From Limonium bicolor (taxonomy: Eukaryota; Streptophyta; Magnoliopsida; Caryophyllales; Plumbaginaceae), in the NCBI GenBank assembly GCA_023374045.1, contig CM041778.1, positions 362,116,831 to 362,180,830 on the forward strand: a stretch of 64,000 bases of DNA, in the 5' to 3' direction. The stretch's first letter is position 1, and every line of letters starts with the position of its first letter. The translations under genes were made by a program, and so were the position numbers. The notes under the pieces were generated by a model. That model worked only from the letters and a program-made list of their open reading frames with translations, was not told the DNA's origin and did not search any database. This document shows positions 34,516 through 46,422 of this stretch, piece after piece.

Positions 34516-36602
34516 TCATTTGTTAGATTTGGGAACCCAGATGTACTTGGGTTCCCTTTTCGAGCCAGACCTTTTCAATTCTTCTCGTGCTTCAAGTATC
34601 AACTTAACACGTTTGACGTTAAACGATAGATCTCTATTCAATTTATCACAGGCACTGTCTCTATGTCCAAGACTCCCGCAGTAGCCACAAATTTTGGTTG
34701 GTGGAAGATTGACATATTTCTGTTGTCCTTTCCACCAGGAGTCGAATTTTTCTTTTTCTTGATATCGTTTGGCTCTGTTGTCGGATTTGGACATATTCGT
34801 TGGGATGTCGAACTTACCCTTGTGCCACTTGGGTGTGGATTGAGTGGATCGAACTCCGGATTGTAGATTTACAATCTGTTGAGAGAGTTGTTCTACTTTG
34901 GAGCGAAGATCATCTCGATCTTGGCTGATTTCTTTGATCTTGGAGTTGGCCCACTCAGGTAGTTCAGAGGAAGTGACTTGTTTGATAAACTTGACTGGCT
35001 TAAGGGAGAGAGCGTGCTCCTTTTCTTTCAGTTTTTGAGTGAGATTTTTGATAGTGGTGTTCAGGGATATGTTTTTGGATTCAGAAGCATTTAGATCATT
35101 TTGAAGAGAGCAGCACTTGTCAGTAAAGATGGTGAGGTCTTGTTTGAGAGAGTCGATCAGGGTGAGAGACTCTTTCTGGTCACCCTGGCTAAATTGAGGT
35201 CGCTCTAAGGTATCATGAAGTTCCTTTTGAAGGGAATCAACATGACGCCTTGATTCTTGTAGATCTAACCTGAGAGAACAAGAGATGGTTTTGTGTTCCT
35301 CAGCTTCATCTCTTAGGGCATACATCAGACCTTTTGAGATTTCGAGTTCCTCAGATAGCTCGGTTATTTTGCTGGTAAGACTTGCTTTGAGGGAGTTCTC
35401 GGAGACAATTTTAGCAATTAAAGTTAAAAATCCCATAGGAGAAATACGGTAAAGGTCTGTTTCAAGGTGAGAACGAGTTACCTCATTGTCTGGAATTATG
35501 GACTCGTCGTGTCGTGTGCCATGAGACATACCAGGCCGCTGGACTCTGCGTCTGGATCGTCGGAGTCTGAATCACCCCAACCAACAGCTGCCATCAGTGA
35601 TCTCCCTTGGGATTTTCCATACTGGTTCTTGAGTAAGGGACAGTCCTTCTTGAAGTGACCGGGTTTATTGCAGTTGAAACAAGTTACAGAATTAAAGACT
35701 TGTTTGGAGGTGTTTGAGAACGACCGACTCTGTCGATTAGGTTGGTTGCGCATGAATTTTCGGAAGTTCTTGACTATGAAGACAAAGTCTTCCATAGTCT
35801 CAGCCTCACTTTCCTCAACAATAATATCCACCAGCTCAGCCTTGGCTTGTCTGATTTGAGTATCAGCGACATAGGCTCCTTTTGAGTGTACTGAGTCGAA
35901 TTAACCTGCAAGGCCTGGTCATTCAAAGTAGTAATCTTACTAGAAGAAGGAGAAGATGTATTACCACATTTCTTTCGAACATTCTTCTTGTATTTATCTA
36001 CGGATTGTAGATAGGAACCTAGGTCTTGACAACTCCATTTAGACAGATCCTTGCATGCTTTGGTGGAGATTACCGTTTCTGCCCATTCTTCTCGGAGGCT
36101 GTCCAGCAGCTTGTGCAAGACACTCTCTCTATCCGGTAAGATGTTAACTTCCTGCATAGTAGTAGTTAGTAAATAGAAACGATCAAGCACTTCTTCAGGG
36201 ACTCACCAGGCTTTTGTAGAAAATTTTCATAGTCCATTCGGAGTTCTTGAGCTTTGCATTTCTTGAGTTCAGTGACTCCCTCGTGGGTAGCTTGAAGGAG
36301 TGTCCATATCTCGTTTGCGGACTTACAGTGATTTACTCTCCTTTGTTCTGGGATGGACAGGCAAGTGTATATTGCACGTGATGCTTGTCGATTCAGCTCG
36401 TACCTTTTGCGATCTGCAGCAGTCCATGTTGATCGATCTGGATTGACTGCAAGATCTCCTCCAGTGACTATCTCCCAAAGCTCAGAGTTGACAGACTCAA
36501 TGTGTTGCTCGATCTCGTTTTCCAATGGTCGTAGTTGGTGGAGGTGAGCCTGGGGTGCTCGAAGTGCATTTTGTTGTTTTGATTGGCGAAGAGATCTGCC
36601 AT
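34516..36602 (-). pseudogene. Long gag of element G with two zinc knuckles
   Basis: The likely start ATG is at 36602 (MADLF..., in the position and style of copia gag), but a frameshift follows near 36520. The capsid (UBN2-type) part continues in frames 36633-36166 and 36190-35774 with SANEIWTLLQATHEG. The frame 35831-35496 holds zinc knuckle 1 (CFNCNKPGHFKKDC, 35641-35682). The frame 35529-34516 holds a long heptad-rich coiled coil and zinc knuckle 2 (CGYCGSLGHRDSAC, 34648-34689). A long gag with coiled coil and extra knuckle is typical of Sireviruses. Confidence 0.8.
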
Positions 36603-36634
36603 TGCTTCGTTGATTGACCGTTAGCCTAAGCAAG

Positions 36635-36646
36635 GCTCTGATACCA
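36635..36646 (-). other. Primer binding site of element G, tRNA-iMet
   Basis: On the minus strand TGGTATCAGAGC follows the 5' LTR by two bases; it is complementary to initiator methionine tRNA, the usual primer of copia elements. Confidence 0.93.
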
Positions 36647-36648
36647 CG

Positions 36649-37466
36649 TGTAGGATCGGGTGGCTAACTCAAACCAACCAAAGGTGTGAGTCTAAGAGTT
36701 GGTTTGACTCAATCAGCCTTCGTAAGTGAGAAACACTCTGTGATGCAGAGGCACTCAATCGAACTGATCAAACTGAGGGTGCGGAAGACTTTTGCAGTAA
36801 TTGAAACGAAACGATGAAAAGAAAGAAGGACTCTGTGGAACTCAGCAAGATACACAAATAAGCTATTTCATTTCCTGGTCAAATAAAACAACTTACAAAT
36901 GTCCACTAAGTAGAAGGAATCTACTTAGCGGTTTTTCACTCACTCACCCAACACACTTTCTAATCAGATCAATGGTAAGCGTAGTGAAAAGGATCTTCCT
37001 AGGCAGAGTCTATCTAAAAGCGCTAACTAACTTGGTACGTATTCTCTCTCTCTTTCTGGCTTACAAAGCGATTCTCTTTCTCTCTCTAAGCTCTGAAATA
37101 ATCCTCAATGAAAGCACACCTAAAACTGACTATTACACAGCTTATTTATACTCTTAATACAATGGTAGGTCGAAGGAGTTAGTTCCAAAATACCGGAACT
37201 AACTTAGTGGACAACTTCCAACGGCTTTAAGTGATCTTCTTACTTGGGCCGCGATCTTCGGGTGTTGAGTGAAGACTTCATGACCGTTGTGGTGACTAAG
37301 GCATTCCCGAGTTGACTCCTTGTTATTCGCAACTGCACAGGAGAGTCTGTGAAGTCTTCTTAGTTGCGTGGACTCTATTGAAACGGCTCACTCTTTGTGT
37401 CTGTCTGGGGATGATTGACTCTATCGAGGTGATAGGCTATCTCTGCAACACTCTGATGTCCCAACA
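36649..37466 (-). repeat. Element G 5' LTR
   Basis: 818-bp direct repeat of 28084-28904, adjacent to the primer site. Differences are scattered single bases and small indels (such as ACTAGG versus AAGG). Confidence 0.93.
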
Positions 37467-38343
37467 ACTTGTGAATTGGGACTTGGAAGGAGATAAACCA
37501 AACAATCGCCGACGGTGAACGGTACAGTCTTTCTTGTGACCTGCTTGCTAACGAGGTGTCCCTCGGCTTGTGTGCTATCTGTTTATTTGCTATGACTAAT
37601 ACAAGACAAAACATGCAATCGGTTTTTATTGCTCTCGTTGTGTGTGTGTTTTCTTTACACTAACCCACGAGACTTGAGGTTAGCTACTAACTAAGCTTAG
37701 TACCTATTGAATTAAGGAGTGGAATTATATATTGGTAACAGTTGGTTAATACCCGTTAAGGTTAACTAGCACATGGCTTGTAAGATTTTCACTAACTGGA
37801 ACTTAAGGGGGGGTGAGGAACCCGGGACTGACTCCGGTCATGCATGCTAAGGAAAGGGGGTCGGTATCTGAATCAGATCAACTTCCGCTTAAGGACTTGT
37901 CTTCAGACTTGTTGCCTAGGGTCGAATGTCGGCTCAGCTACACTGGATTTCCAGTACAAGGTAGGAGGCATTAAGATGGTGCGGTAGGATCACCTAAATC
38001 CTAAATTATAAGATAAGTTGTTTATTCAACCAATGGAGTTAATAGCTCATTGGCTAGGGTTGCTTTTGACCCGACAAAATAAACATTGAGATAAGATACA
38101 ACCATTTCTATTTAAAGAACGGTTTGTATACCGAGACTAAGATGAGGATAAGATTGAGGTAAGTTAAGATGGACTGAGGATAAGTGGAATTGGAACTTGA
38201 AGAGGGTTCTTACTAACTCACTTGTTAAGAGAACGCTTTAAGTCGTTCATTTGTGAGTGAACTATGCTTGTTCATCTGTGGAATATTGTTTTACTGCACT
38301 TCATATTATGATTGTGTAACTAATCAATTTCCATGCTATCGAC

Positions 38344-38436
38344 AATTAGTCGTCGTATCCCCGTTAGCTTGGGGGCTACGAGGGGATCATACCAGCATTC
38401 TTGCTGACCCCCTTTGGGGGCTGTTTTTATTTTGCA
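38344..38436 (+). other. Conserved block of element E with acceptor-like CAG
   Basis: CAATTAGTCG, ATCATACCAGCA, GCTGACCCCCTTTGGGGG, a T-rich tract, then TTTTGCAG followed by GTAAGCG. It corresponds to the block at 23148-23275 of F. Confidence 0.5.
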
Positions 38437-38775
38437 GGTAAGCGTCCCATGAAGAGTCACCCTGAGAGTAGGGGCGGGTAGACCTAGGTTGGGCTTTTAT
38501 TTTGAGTACGGGTTGCGCTTGTGCACCCGACTGTTGCTATTAAGACTTATGGTAGCTATGTTGATGCTTGAGATACTGTGAACTCGGTTGGTGGATGTTT
38601 TGGACAGGTGTATAATCTTTTGGGATAAGTGTTGTAAATATTTCAAGGTTCGGTATATTCTATTGATCAGACCGTGGCAAGGTCCCGGTGTTAGTTTATT
38701 CCGCTGCGACGTTTGCGATTAAGTTGTTAAGTTTGCGATAACCACGATTGGCTTAGGATGGGGTGTTACAATCGA

Positions 38776-38895
38776 TGACTGGTCCGAGTTTGTAAACCCG
38801 GACACAAACTCGGACCGTAGCGAAAAGAGGGTAGTAGCTTCAGCGCAGTGTGGTCCGGGTTTGTAAACCCGGACACAAACCTGGACACATCTCCA
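38776..38895 (-). repeat. Element D hairpin array, units on the right side of the E insertion
   Basis: Units start at 38781 and 38852 (71 bp). Unit 1 has arms GGTCCGAGTTTG and CAAACTCGGACC, which differ from the unit-2 arm by paired changes that keep the dyad. Read on the minus strand, unit 1 is almost the same as the first unit of element I (63800). Confidence 0.85.
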
Positions 38896-39166
38896 AATGC
38901 TCCAAAATGCAAGTTTTGGTCCCCTTTTGGTCCCGTCATGGTCTTGAATCCCGTGGCACGCATCTTAAAGTCTCGTATAGCATCCAAACAACTCCTTTTC
39001 ATCATTTCATTGTGCTCAAATGAGCTTTTACCTAAAATTATATCCAAAAGTGTGTAAGTTCACTAATAATTACCAACTACTCTATAAAGTGGTGAAAATA
39101 GGTTATAACCCAAGTAAAATGCAGGTGAATATAAACCTAATAAATGTATATTTTCACCACTTATCA
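38776..39166 (-). repeat. Element D 5' LTR, upstream (U3) end
   Basis: On the minus strand it starts TGATAAGTGG at 39166, like the C LTR start TGATAAGTCG. It holds two complete hairpin units at 38781-38895. It continues at 21104 after removing E and its duplicated target. Confidence 0.75.
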
Positions 39167-40400
39167 TGGCTTCATCCTATGAATGTTTCCACTGGTGGCC
39201 TTTTAATAGTAATGATATAACAAAACCTTAGAAATTCTAGTTATTTAAATTAAATGGGGCCAAACGATAGGTACCCATTTTTTATAAGAAATAGTTTGAG
39301 GTTAAGTGTCTCTATATGTTGTTTATATGGATGTTTCTATTATTTTGGTTACAAAATGAATGTTACAGTTCTTCTGAGAATTTTCCCCTTTTCTTTGATC
39401 GGTTATTTTACTCTCTTTCTAGAGCTATTTATTCGTTTAGTGGATTCATAATGGCTTGAATCACAAGTTGGCAAGGGACTAAGCACAACTTCATATAGAA
39501 GAAACATTTCTACATTCTTTATCCACCCTCAGATATTTTGTAGATCTATTGTTTTGTGTTTATAGACAACAAGGTTATTCTTTTTCATTATTGACATTGA
39601 TATATGCATGAGTGTTACTTAAAAAATCTTTAGCGGTAAAAAAAAAAAAAATCATTCGTTCATAGATTGATAAACCCAAAATTGAATATATATATATATA
39701 TATGAGTGGAACCATGAGAATTGTTTGTCACAAAATTTAGTAAGTGTTTTATAAATTTTACTTTAAAATGGAAAACAATCATGATAAGCATTGAGTCTCT
39801 CCACTTAAATAAGATGATGATCCTTATCAATGAACCGACTCCACAAACTTTATTAAATTCGTTGATAATTAGTTCATTTAGTATGACGACTTCTGATATT
39901 ACTTGACATTTGATTAAACTTCTAACCCTACGTAAGGAATGACCTATTTGCCTTGGTTTGAGAAAAATATAATGCCAATATTTAAACGCTGATAAAAGTG
40001 CATTTAGATGAATATATTCATTACTTCAAGACAATATTTTCATTTTTCAGTTTCGGACAAAACTCTTTCAATCAACGGTTTCAAAAAAAAAAAAAAAAAC
40101 TCTTTAAAACAACATGAAGTACTCTTTTTTGACCTCAACTAATAATCTAGATATATTTTCATGTATTTTGAAGGCTAGCATAAAAAACTCCATTGGAGGT
40201 AAAAATTATAAAGCGGTCGTTAAATTGGGCTCCTAATCTTTCACGTTCACAATTGGGGATGCGTGACCGTGTAGCAGTCTGCAGGCTTCGTTGTGCGTGT
40301 GTTTGTAGAACATCTTTGACGAGGCCGAATCCTCATCGACAACGCGCATCAGATCATACGCTGCCTGCCTGCTGCCCATCGCAACAGAGAGATTAGATTA
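39167..40400. other. AT-rich intergenic DNA upstream of the WDR26-type gene
   Basis: No gene or complete mobile element is seen. There are short poly-A and AT runs at 39647-39650, 39690-39702 and 40085-40100. It probably contains the promoter of the gene near its right end, but no unambiguous TATA box was identified. Confidence 0.5.
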
Positions 40401-40419
40401 GTACTATTATTCTAACCAT

Positions 40420-41342
40420 CTCCCACTCTATTGTTTTTCTTCCCCAACCCATCACGACCCACAACCCTGCTTTCGGCGCTTCGGTTTGGTCGTCTCTTGT
40501 CTCCCAGTCCCCCCTCAAGTACGCATCCTCTTCCAATCCTTCTTCTACCTTTTGTTATTATTGTCTTCAGGGTTTCTAACTTCTCCCAATCCGTTCCCCC
40601 CGGCACTTCGTATGAAATCCTAATCTTTTTACAGTTTCTTGTTGGATGATCGTCTGGGTCTTGTCTGAAAATAAGCTTCGAAGTTCGGGGATCAGATACT
40701 CCCGGATTCATAATCTTTCCCATCACTTGCTAATGCTTTCAGGTCAGGAGTTGATCAATTTTTTGGGCTTTTCTTTTCTTCCAGCTTTTGCTTTCCTAAG
40801 TTCTTTCATTTGTGAAATTTTCATGGTAATTTAGTCGGTGGAGGAAGATTAGATTTTGTTGTGCTAGCAGTTCTCACTTCGAACTAATCTTTACTCTTCA
40901 TGTTGTTGGGGGGTTTCAGTGCCCAACAATCTCTCTGTGGCAACTTACGATTGTCTTTGTGTCCAACTACTTTTAGTTTGGTAGTTGTGCCTCTTTTTGT
41001 TCTTCCGGAGCCACTTTATGTATTGCCTCTTAATTTGGCACAGGGTTCTCATTAGCTTAACGACGTGTCAAAGTGGTATTTAGCCTAGTATTGATTCGCT
41101 CTTCAATCTACTTGAGGTTAGAGCTTCATCTGCTAAATCATCTGCCACTGTTTTTTTTCTTTACACGGGTTCTTGGGAACTCTCTGCCAGCCCCATTTTC
41201 ATCTGATGTCTTAACGTATAATCTTGATTGTCTTTTAAGTCAGTGGATGAGTGCAAGACAAGATATATAGCATTTGTTTATCGGATAAACGTTGATTCTC
41301 TTTTCTTCTTTGTAGGATATATATGGGTTGAATTTTCATTTC
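40420..41342 (+). other. 5' leader region of the WDR26-type gene with a likely UTR intron
   Basis: A pyrimidine-rich stretch (40420-40570) looks like a plant 5' UTR. A strong acceptor TTCTTTGTAG ends at 41315, 28 bases before the start codon. Possible donors are near 40518 and 40741. An out-of-frame upstream ATG at 41323 gives the two-codon uORF ATG GGT TGA. The exact transcription start and donor cannot be fixed from sequence alone. Confidence 0.5.
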
Positions 41343-44300
41343 ATGGGAGATCTAGACGAAGCTGAACCACCTTTGAAACGTATCAGGCAATCACTGGGTG
41401 AATTGAACGGTGACTTAAGCAACTGTATTAATTCCTCTGCTTGTTCTTTGGGAGATCAAATGGCTCGTACTTTGTCCTCCCACGGAGATGAGCAGATGGT
41501 GGGAACTAAAGGGGTTATTAAGAGGGAAGAATTCGTTAAAATTATTACAAGGGCATTATATGCGCTTGGCTATGAAAAAACTGGAGCTCTTTTGGAAGAT
41601 GAATCAGGGATACCATTGCACTCCTCTGTTGTGAGTTTGTTTATGAAACAAATGCTAGATGGAAAGTGGGACGAGAGTGTGGCTACCTTGAGTAGAATTG
41701 GAATCTCAAATGAAAATGTAAGATCTGCAACTTTCATTATTCTGGAACAAAAGTTTCTTGAACTTCTCCAGCAGGACAAAACCATGGAGGCGCTGCATAC
41801 TCTGAGAAATGAAATCGCACCCCTTAAAGTAAATCCAGACAGAGTGCATGCGCTTGCATCTTGTGTTATATGCAGCTCAAAATGTTCAATTTCTTGTCCA
41901 AGTCCTGTAGGCTTAAGCACGCGGCGTCAGATTCTTGAGAAAGTACAGAATCTTCTTCCGCCTTCACTTATTATACCTGAGAGAAGGTTGGAACAACTAG
42001 TGGAGCAGGCTCTTGACGTGCAACGTGACTCTTGTGCTTTCCACAATACTATGGATAGTGAGTTGTCACTGTACACTGATCATCACTGTGGAAGAGCACG
42101 GATTCCATCTCAAACTTTACAGGTTAGAGGTCCAAAGTAACTTAGTGATATTATCATCTTGCAGCAAAGCTATTCTTATGTTTGCCTGAGAACCTTTTTA
42201 TATTTATGGCTCCCTTTAGTCTTGTCAGTACAAAGAAACACCTCATTTGTAACCTAAGTGAAAATTTCTATTTCAGTATCACACATCTTTACGTTGGCTT
42301 GCATATGATAATTTCTTTTTGCAAACTAGTGTTCGATCTATGTTGGTTATATGGAGGCTAGTATTGGAAGTTCAGACTCTAATTCGGACTAGCTTATGTG
42401 GCATTTCACTGAGTGAAGTTCAAGCGAAATGGTCAAGGTTATCACAATTATGGAGGTCAACAACTTCAACATGTCAAATTTTGCTGCTATGTTCAATTTA
42501 TGGAGATATATTTTAAAACAAAATGAAAAAGGAAAGGAGTCTCAAGATAATGATGGTTTCAGCTCTTTATGCACCTTTGTGTCTCAGATATATCTTGGGG
42601 GCTTGAGTGCCATTTCTAAGAGAACAATTAACTTTCATCTTATCCCAAGCCCTAAATTCATCGGGGATATTACAAATGTTTCTACCTGTTGCACCTGAAT
42701 GTGAACAAGAGTCTGAAAAGATCTTGTCGTGGTTGGTCTAGTTTTTCAGAATCAATGGTGATGCCTATCACTTTTTCATGTTACAGTGACCTTAGAAACA
42801 GACGTATCAATTTCAGAAAGTATTTTTTATGTTGCTGATCCCATATCTTCCTCAATCTAAGTAGCTGACTTAACTAACAGCAAGGGATATTTTCTATCTT
42901 CTTTCAAAACTGAACAGATACTGCAGGGTCACACAGATGAAGTATGGTTTTTGCAGTTTTCCCATAATGGGAGATACTTGGCTTCTGGATCTAAGGATCA
43001 AACAGCCATGATATGGGAGGTAACTTGCTCAAAGCATCTGTAACCTATCTAGTGAATTTCTAATTACTTCAGGTACTATTCTTTAGACTTGTGGTATATT
43101 TTGGAGTCTTCTATTAAGAACACTGATATTTTATGCTCTCTTAATTTTCAATTTTCTTAAAATTTGGCATCTTGGTATTCTTTCTCTTCTGCTTAATACT
43201 TCAAAGTTCTGTTTCTTTAAAAAAAAGCCTTAATAGTTCTCGGTCAACTAGCTTGTCATGTGATTTCTATCCCTTCTCCGCAATCTATACAAAGTGCAGG
43301 TGCTATCCTTTTTTCTGATGCCCAAAAAGACGGCTCTCGTTGTATCCCTTTATTATCCAATCATCCTTTGATTGGATTGGATAAAGGAAAGGGGTATGTG
43401 AAGATGATATGAAGGTGGAGTGTCATAGGTTGGATAATACTAGGCTTGTGGTCGTTGTTCCCTTTTCTTTTTGGTTCAATTTCTAGCCATTTTCATTCCA
43501 CTGTCCGCTTCTTTAGAGATATGCAAAACGTTCAACATGAATGTGCATATTTCTGACTTTTTCAGTTCAAGGACTACTTACTGAATTTAGAGAGGTTAGG
43601 AGTGCATAATCTTTGCTGTTATGATTTGTAAATGTTGTAAACTTGTAATGATAAATTGACTTGTCCCTGGAATGTCCGAGGCATATTTACTGAAGATAAT
43701 TTCTAGCTTCGGATGCATCTGTTGTACTCTCATAATTGATACTGTTTATTATTGCCGGGGAAAAACTTCTCCTTCAGGTTCGTGATGACGGGCATGTAAC
43801 ATTGAAGCATAAGCTAGTTGGTCATCAGAGGCCTGTCTCAACTGTCTCATGGAGTCCTGATGACACTCAGCTTCTGACATGCGGGCTTGAGGAAGCAGTT
43901 AGACGGTGGGATGTCGTTTCAGGCGAATGTCTCCATGTTTATGAAAAACAAACCATGGGCTTAATCTCATGTGGGTGGTTCCCAGATGGCAAAGGAGTGA
44001 TTTCAGGCGTCTCAGATAGAAGCATCTCATATTGGAACTTGGAAGGGAAAGAGGTAGAATGTTGGAAAGGGCAAAGAACTCTGAAGATGTCTGATATGGG
44101 GGTGACGAGAGATGGGAACAGAGTTCTCAGCCTCTGTGCGCAAAGCACTATCCTTATGCATGATAGAGAAGCAAGGCTTCAGAGGTTTATTGAAGAAGAT
44201 CAAATCATCACATCCTTCTCGTTGTCCAAGGATGACAGATTCTTGCTAGTTAACCTTCTTAATCAAGAAATCCATCTATGGAGCATAGAAAGCGACTTTA

Positions 44301-44727
44301 AGGTAGTCTCCAAGTATAGTGGCCACAAACGTGCTCGGTTTCTGATCCGGTCGTGTTTTGGTGGGGTTGAACAAGGCTTTATTGCTAGTGGTAGTGAGGA
44401 TTCACAGGTAACGGTTATACATTCGACTCCACCTCAAAAGTATTTGGAGGATCTGTAAGTGTGTTGGAAGATCTCAAGTGTTGTGTAACATGATATCTAT
44501 TGCAGGTCTATATATGGCACAGAGCAAGTAGCGAGCTTCTATTAGCACTGCCTGGGCATTCCGGAGCAGTTAATTGTGTTAGTTGGAACCCGACAAATCC
44601 TTACATGCTGGCTTCTGCGAGCGATGATCGTACGGTTAGGATATGGGGATTAGAAAACATTGAATTGAAGTGTAATGGTGCTGCTCAAAGCAATGGTGTT
44701 ATTCATGTTGAAGGCAAGCAAAGGTGA
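41343..44727 (+). CDS. WDR26: WDR26-type LisH-CTLH-WD40 protein (four coding exons, 577 aa)
   Basis: Coding exons are 41343-42122, 42918-43019, 43778-44407 and 44506-44727. All introns are phase 0 with GT-AG borders, and the total is 578 codons including the stop. The N-terminus has the plant signature EPPLKR. LisH is at about residues 62-94 ([20 protein letters not shown]), CTLH at about 95-152 ([14 protein letters not shown]), and WD40 repeats run from residue 261 ([15 protein letters not shown]) to the end ([26 protein letters not shown]). Order, length and motifs fit Arabidopsis At5g08560 (589 aa). By homology it is a subunit of the CTLH/GID ubiquitin-ligase complex in cytoplasm and nucleus. 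I chose the ATG at 41343 because it follows the acceptor and begins the conserved MGD...EPPLKR segment. The gene looks intact, with transposon nests on both sides about 2-3 kb away. Confidence 0.93.
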
Positions 44728-46422
44728 AGCAGGCACATCATTCGTTGTTGTCGACGCCCTTTGGTGGCAAAGAAGGAAAGAAAATTGGACAGAAAAGGAA
44801 GAACAAGCTGTTTGGGGTCCAAAGTCTGTTACAAAGATGACATTTATCAACCCATTTTCCGTAAATTGTCGCTACGCCGTCTCTGTACCATGCACAAAAT
44901 TAGTAAACTGAACAAACAATGCTTTGCTTTCCATCGATGGGAACAGTTCATACAGGGGACAAAGTTCTCCATTGCTTGCTTTGTTGTATCAGTTCTTTTT
45001 TCTAAGGTTAATCTCCCAGGATTCATCTCGATATTGATCTGTCTCCCTCAAATGCCGAAATGCGCATGATAACATGTTAATGCCTTCCACACCTCATGTT
45101 ACTGTGTATATCGTCCATCATCCAGGATACAGTGCCCATGTTACTTTAATGTGTATGCCCAAAACACCCTATACCTAAAATATCATTAAAAATGTCGTAA
45201 ATTGAAAAACTCTTGCAAAATTCCATTCCTCAAAACCATTTATGAGCATAACCATTGGTACATAACTTAGTCATGTCAGGGTTGGTGTGGCCCTACCTAA
45301 TGTATTACAATGGTACTTATTTTTTGAGTGTCTTAACGCATGTCTAAATGTTATGTTATACAAATAGTTTATTTATTTACTAAGCAGTTCTATGAAGATA
45401 ATTTTGAGAATAACAAATGCTTAATTTTTTCTTCTATTTGCAATCAATATAAGCTATCACCATTTGCGTAGTTAGACAATATAAAAGAGACATACATTTA
45501 TGTGGGTCCATTTTATCATAAAATATGATTTTTCACTAATAGCTTCCACAATAGACATTGATTTATTCGCTGGTCACGTCCTCGACTGTATTTGGATCTG
45601 ATCCCACAATTTTTTCCTCTGTTTTATTTCAGCACCTAACAGAACAACTAACATCAAATAGACTCAAATTAGATTCCACCCACTTAGTAATTATATATAT
45701 GTTAATCCTCTTATATACTTTGTATATTTGACATAACATATCTTACTCTAACCACTATTGTGGGTGGATAATTTTATTTTACTTCTATATGTTTATAAAC
45801 AAATTCCGGATTGATTAGTTAAAAAAAAACAGACAAATATAATCATTATTAGCAAATAGTTTTTTTTTCTTTTTAAAGACAAAAACAGTTACAATATTTA
45901 AGGTTGCGTTCGGTTATGGTATATCTAGAGTACATTGGGCTAGTCTTCTTGATTAGCATAAACGGGTCCATGTAGCACAAATGGGTTTGTCTGCTCGGAT
46001 GGAGCATAAACGCTTTGTAGCATAAATGAGTCCTAGTAGCATAAATGAGTCCACTGAGCATGACGAATTTACGTGACCATATTGCTGATGTTATAACTGC
46101 TAATATTGAACATTGAATTTAGATTAAACAGTAGTTTATGTTGTTTAACTTTTGTTGTATTGAGTTTATCAACAATTGGCTATGTACGAACCTTCTATAG
46201 TAACAAATCACACACACTTACAGCAAAGTGGTATCTTGTGGAATTTATCAATATAGGGGTAGTTTAGTCTTTTTTAGGGATATTAACGAGCAGTTAACAG
46301 AAATTAGGACAGAGTGTTATCCGGTGAATTTAGTAAAAACTTTGTTCGCCTTGACATTTTTTGTGACTGTTTTGTTTTAGTTGTTTTATATGTACAATAT
46401 GTTATTAGAGGAAAACACATGA
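44728..46422. other. 3' region of the WDR26-type gene and AT-rich intergenic DNA
   Basis: The 3' UTR probably ends near 45100. Further on, no gene is seen. At 45955-46055 the phrase AGCATAAA(C/T)G(A/G)GTCC recurs about five times in degenerate form, in both intact and partial copies; it may be the inside of a small non-autonomous DNA element, but no clear inverted termini were found. Confidence 0.45.

Larger units (their letters stand above)
28084..37466 (-). mobile_element. Element G: near-complete Sirevirus-like Ty1/copia retrotransposon
   Basis: 9383 bp with LTRs at 28084-28904 and 36649-37466, perfect TSD acttg (28079-28083, 37467-37471), an iMet primer site and a purine tract. On the minus strand the order is gag, integrase, RT, RNase H, which is the copia order. 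The long gag with coiled coil and two zinc knuckles, and a 1.6-kb extra ORF between RNase H and the 3' LTR, point to the Sirevirus/SIRE lineage. By hand count the LTRs differ by about 22 substitutions in 820 bp, so insertion was relatively recent. The coding region has several frameshifts, so this copy is probably inactive. It is inserted in E. Confidence 0.93.
21105..38770 (+). mobile_element. Element E: coding-poor TG...CA element (probable solo LTR, about 4.2 kb), split by F and G
   Basis: Left end TGAAATACCTC (21105), right end GGATGGGGTGTTACA (38770). The flanks gtcga (21100-21104) and atcga (38771-38775) match at 4 of 5 bases and look like an aged target-site duplication. Its own parts are 21105-22790, 26905-28083 and 37472-38770, about 4.2 kb with no coding capacity. 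It contains three AAGGTAAA-type sites (22039, 22202, 22397), a hairpin array (27543-27805) and the conserved block ending TTTTGCAG (38436). The orientation is inferred from related termini that precede a methionine-tRNA-like primer motif. Solo LTR versus derived non-autonomous element is not settled. Confidence 0.75.
15895..39166 (-). mobile_element. Element D: Athila-type Ty3/gypsy element, base of the left nest
   Basis: Read on the minus strand: 5' LTR starting at 39166 (TGATAAGTGG...), interrupted by E, ending near 20128. Then come the tRNA-Asp-type primer site, gag, protease, reverse transcriptase and the start of RNase H at 15895, where element C is inserted. Integrase, any ORF2 and the 3' LTR lie beyond the left window edge. 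The putative target-site duplicate on this side is tggct (39167-39171). All coding parts carry stops or frameshifts. Confidence 0.85.

Noticed and set aside
42319..42698. ORFs inside intron 1 of the WDR26-type gene
   Set aside because: Flanking exons join in frame without them, and no homologous segment exists in the family between the CTLH and WD40 parts.
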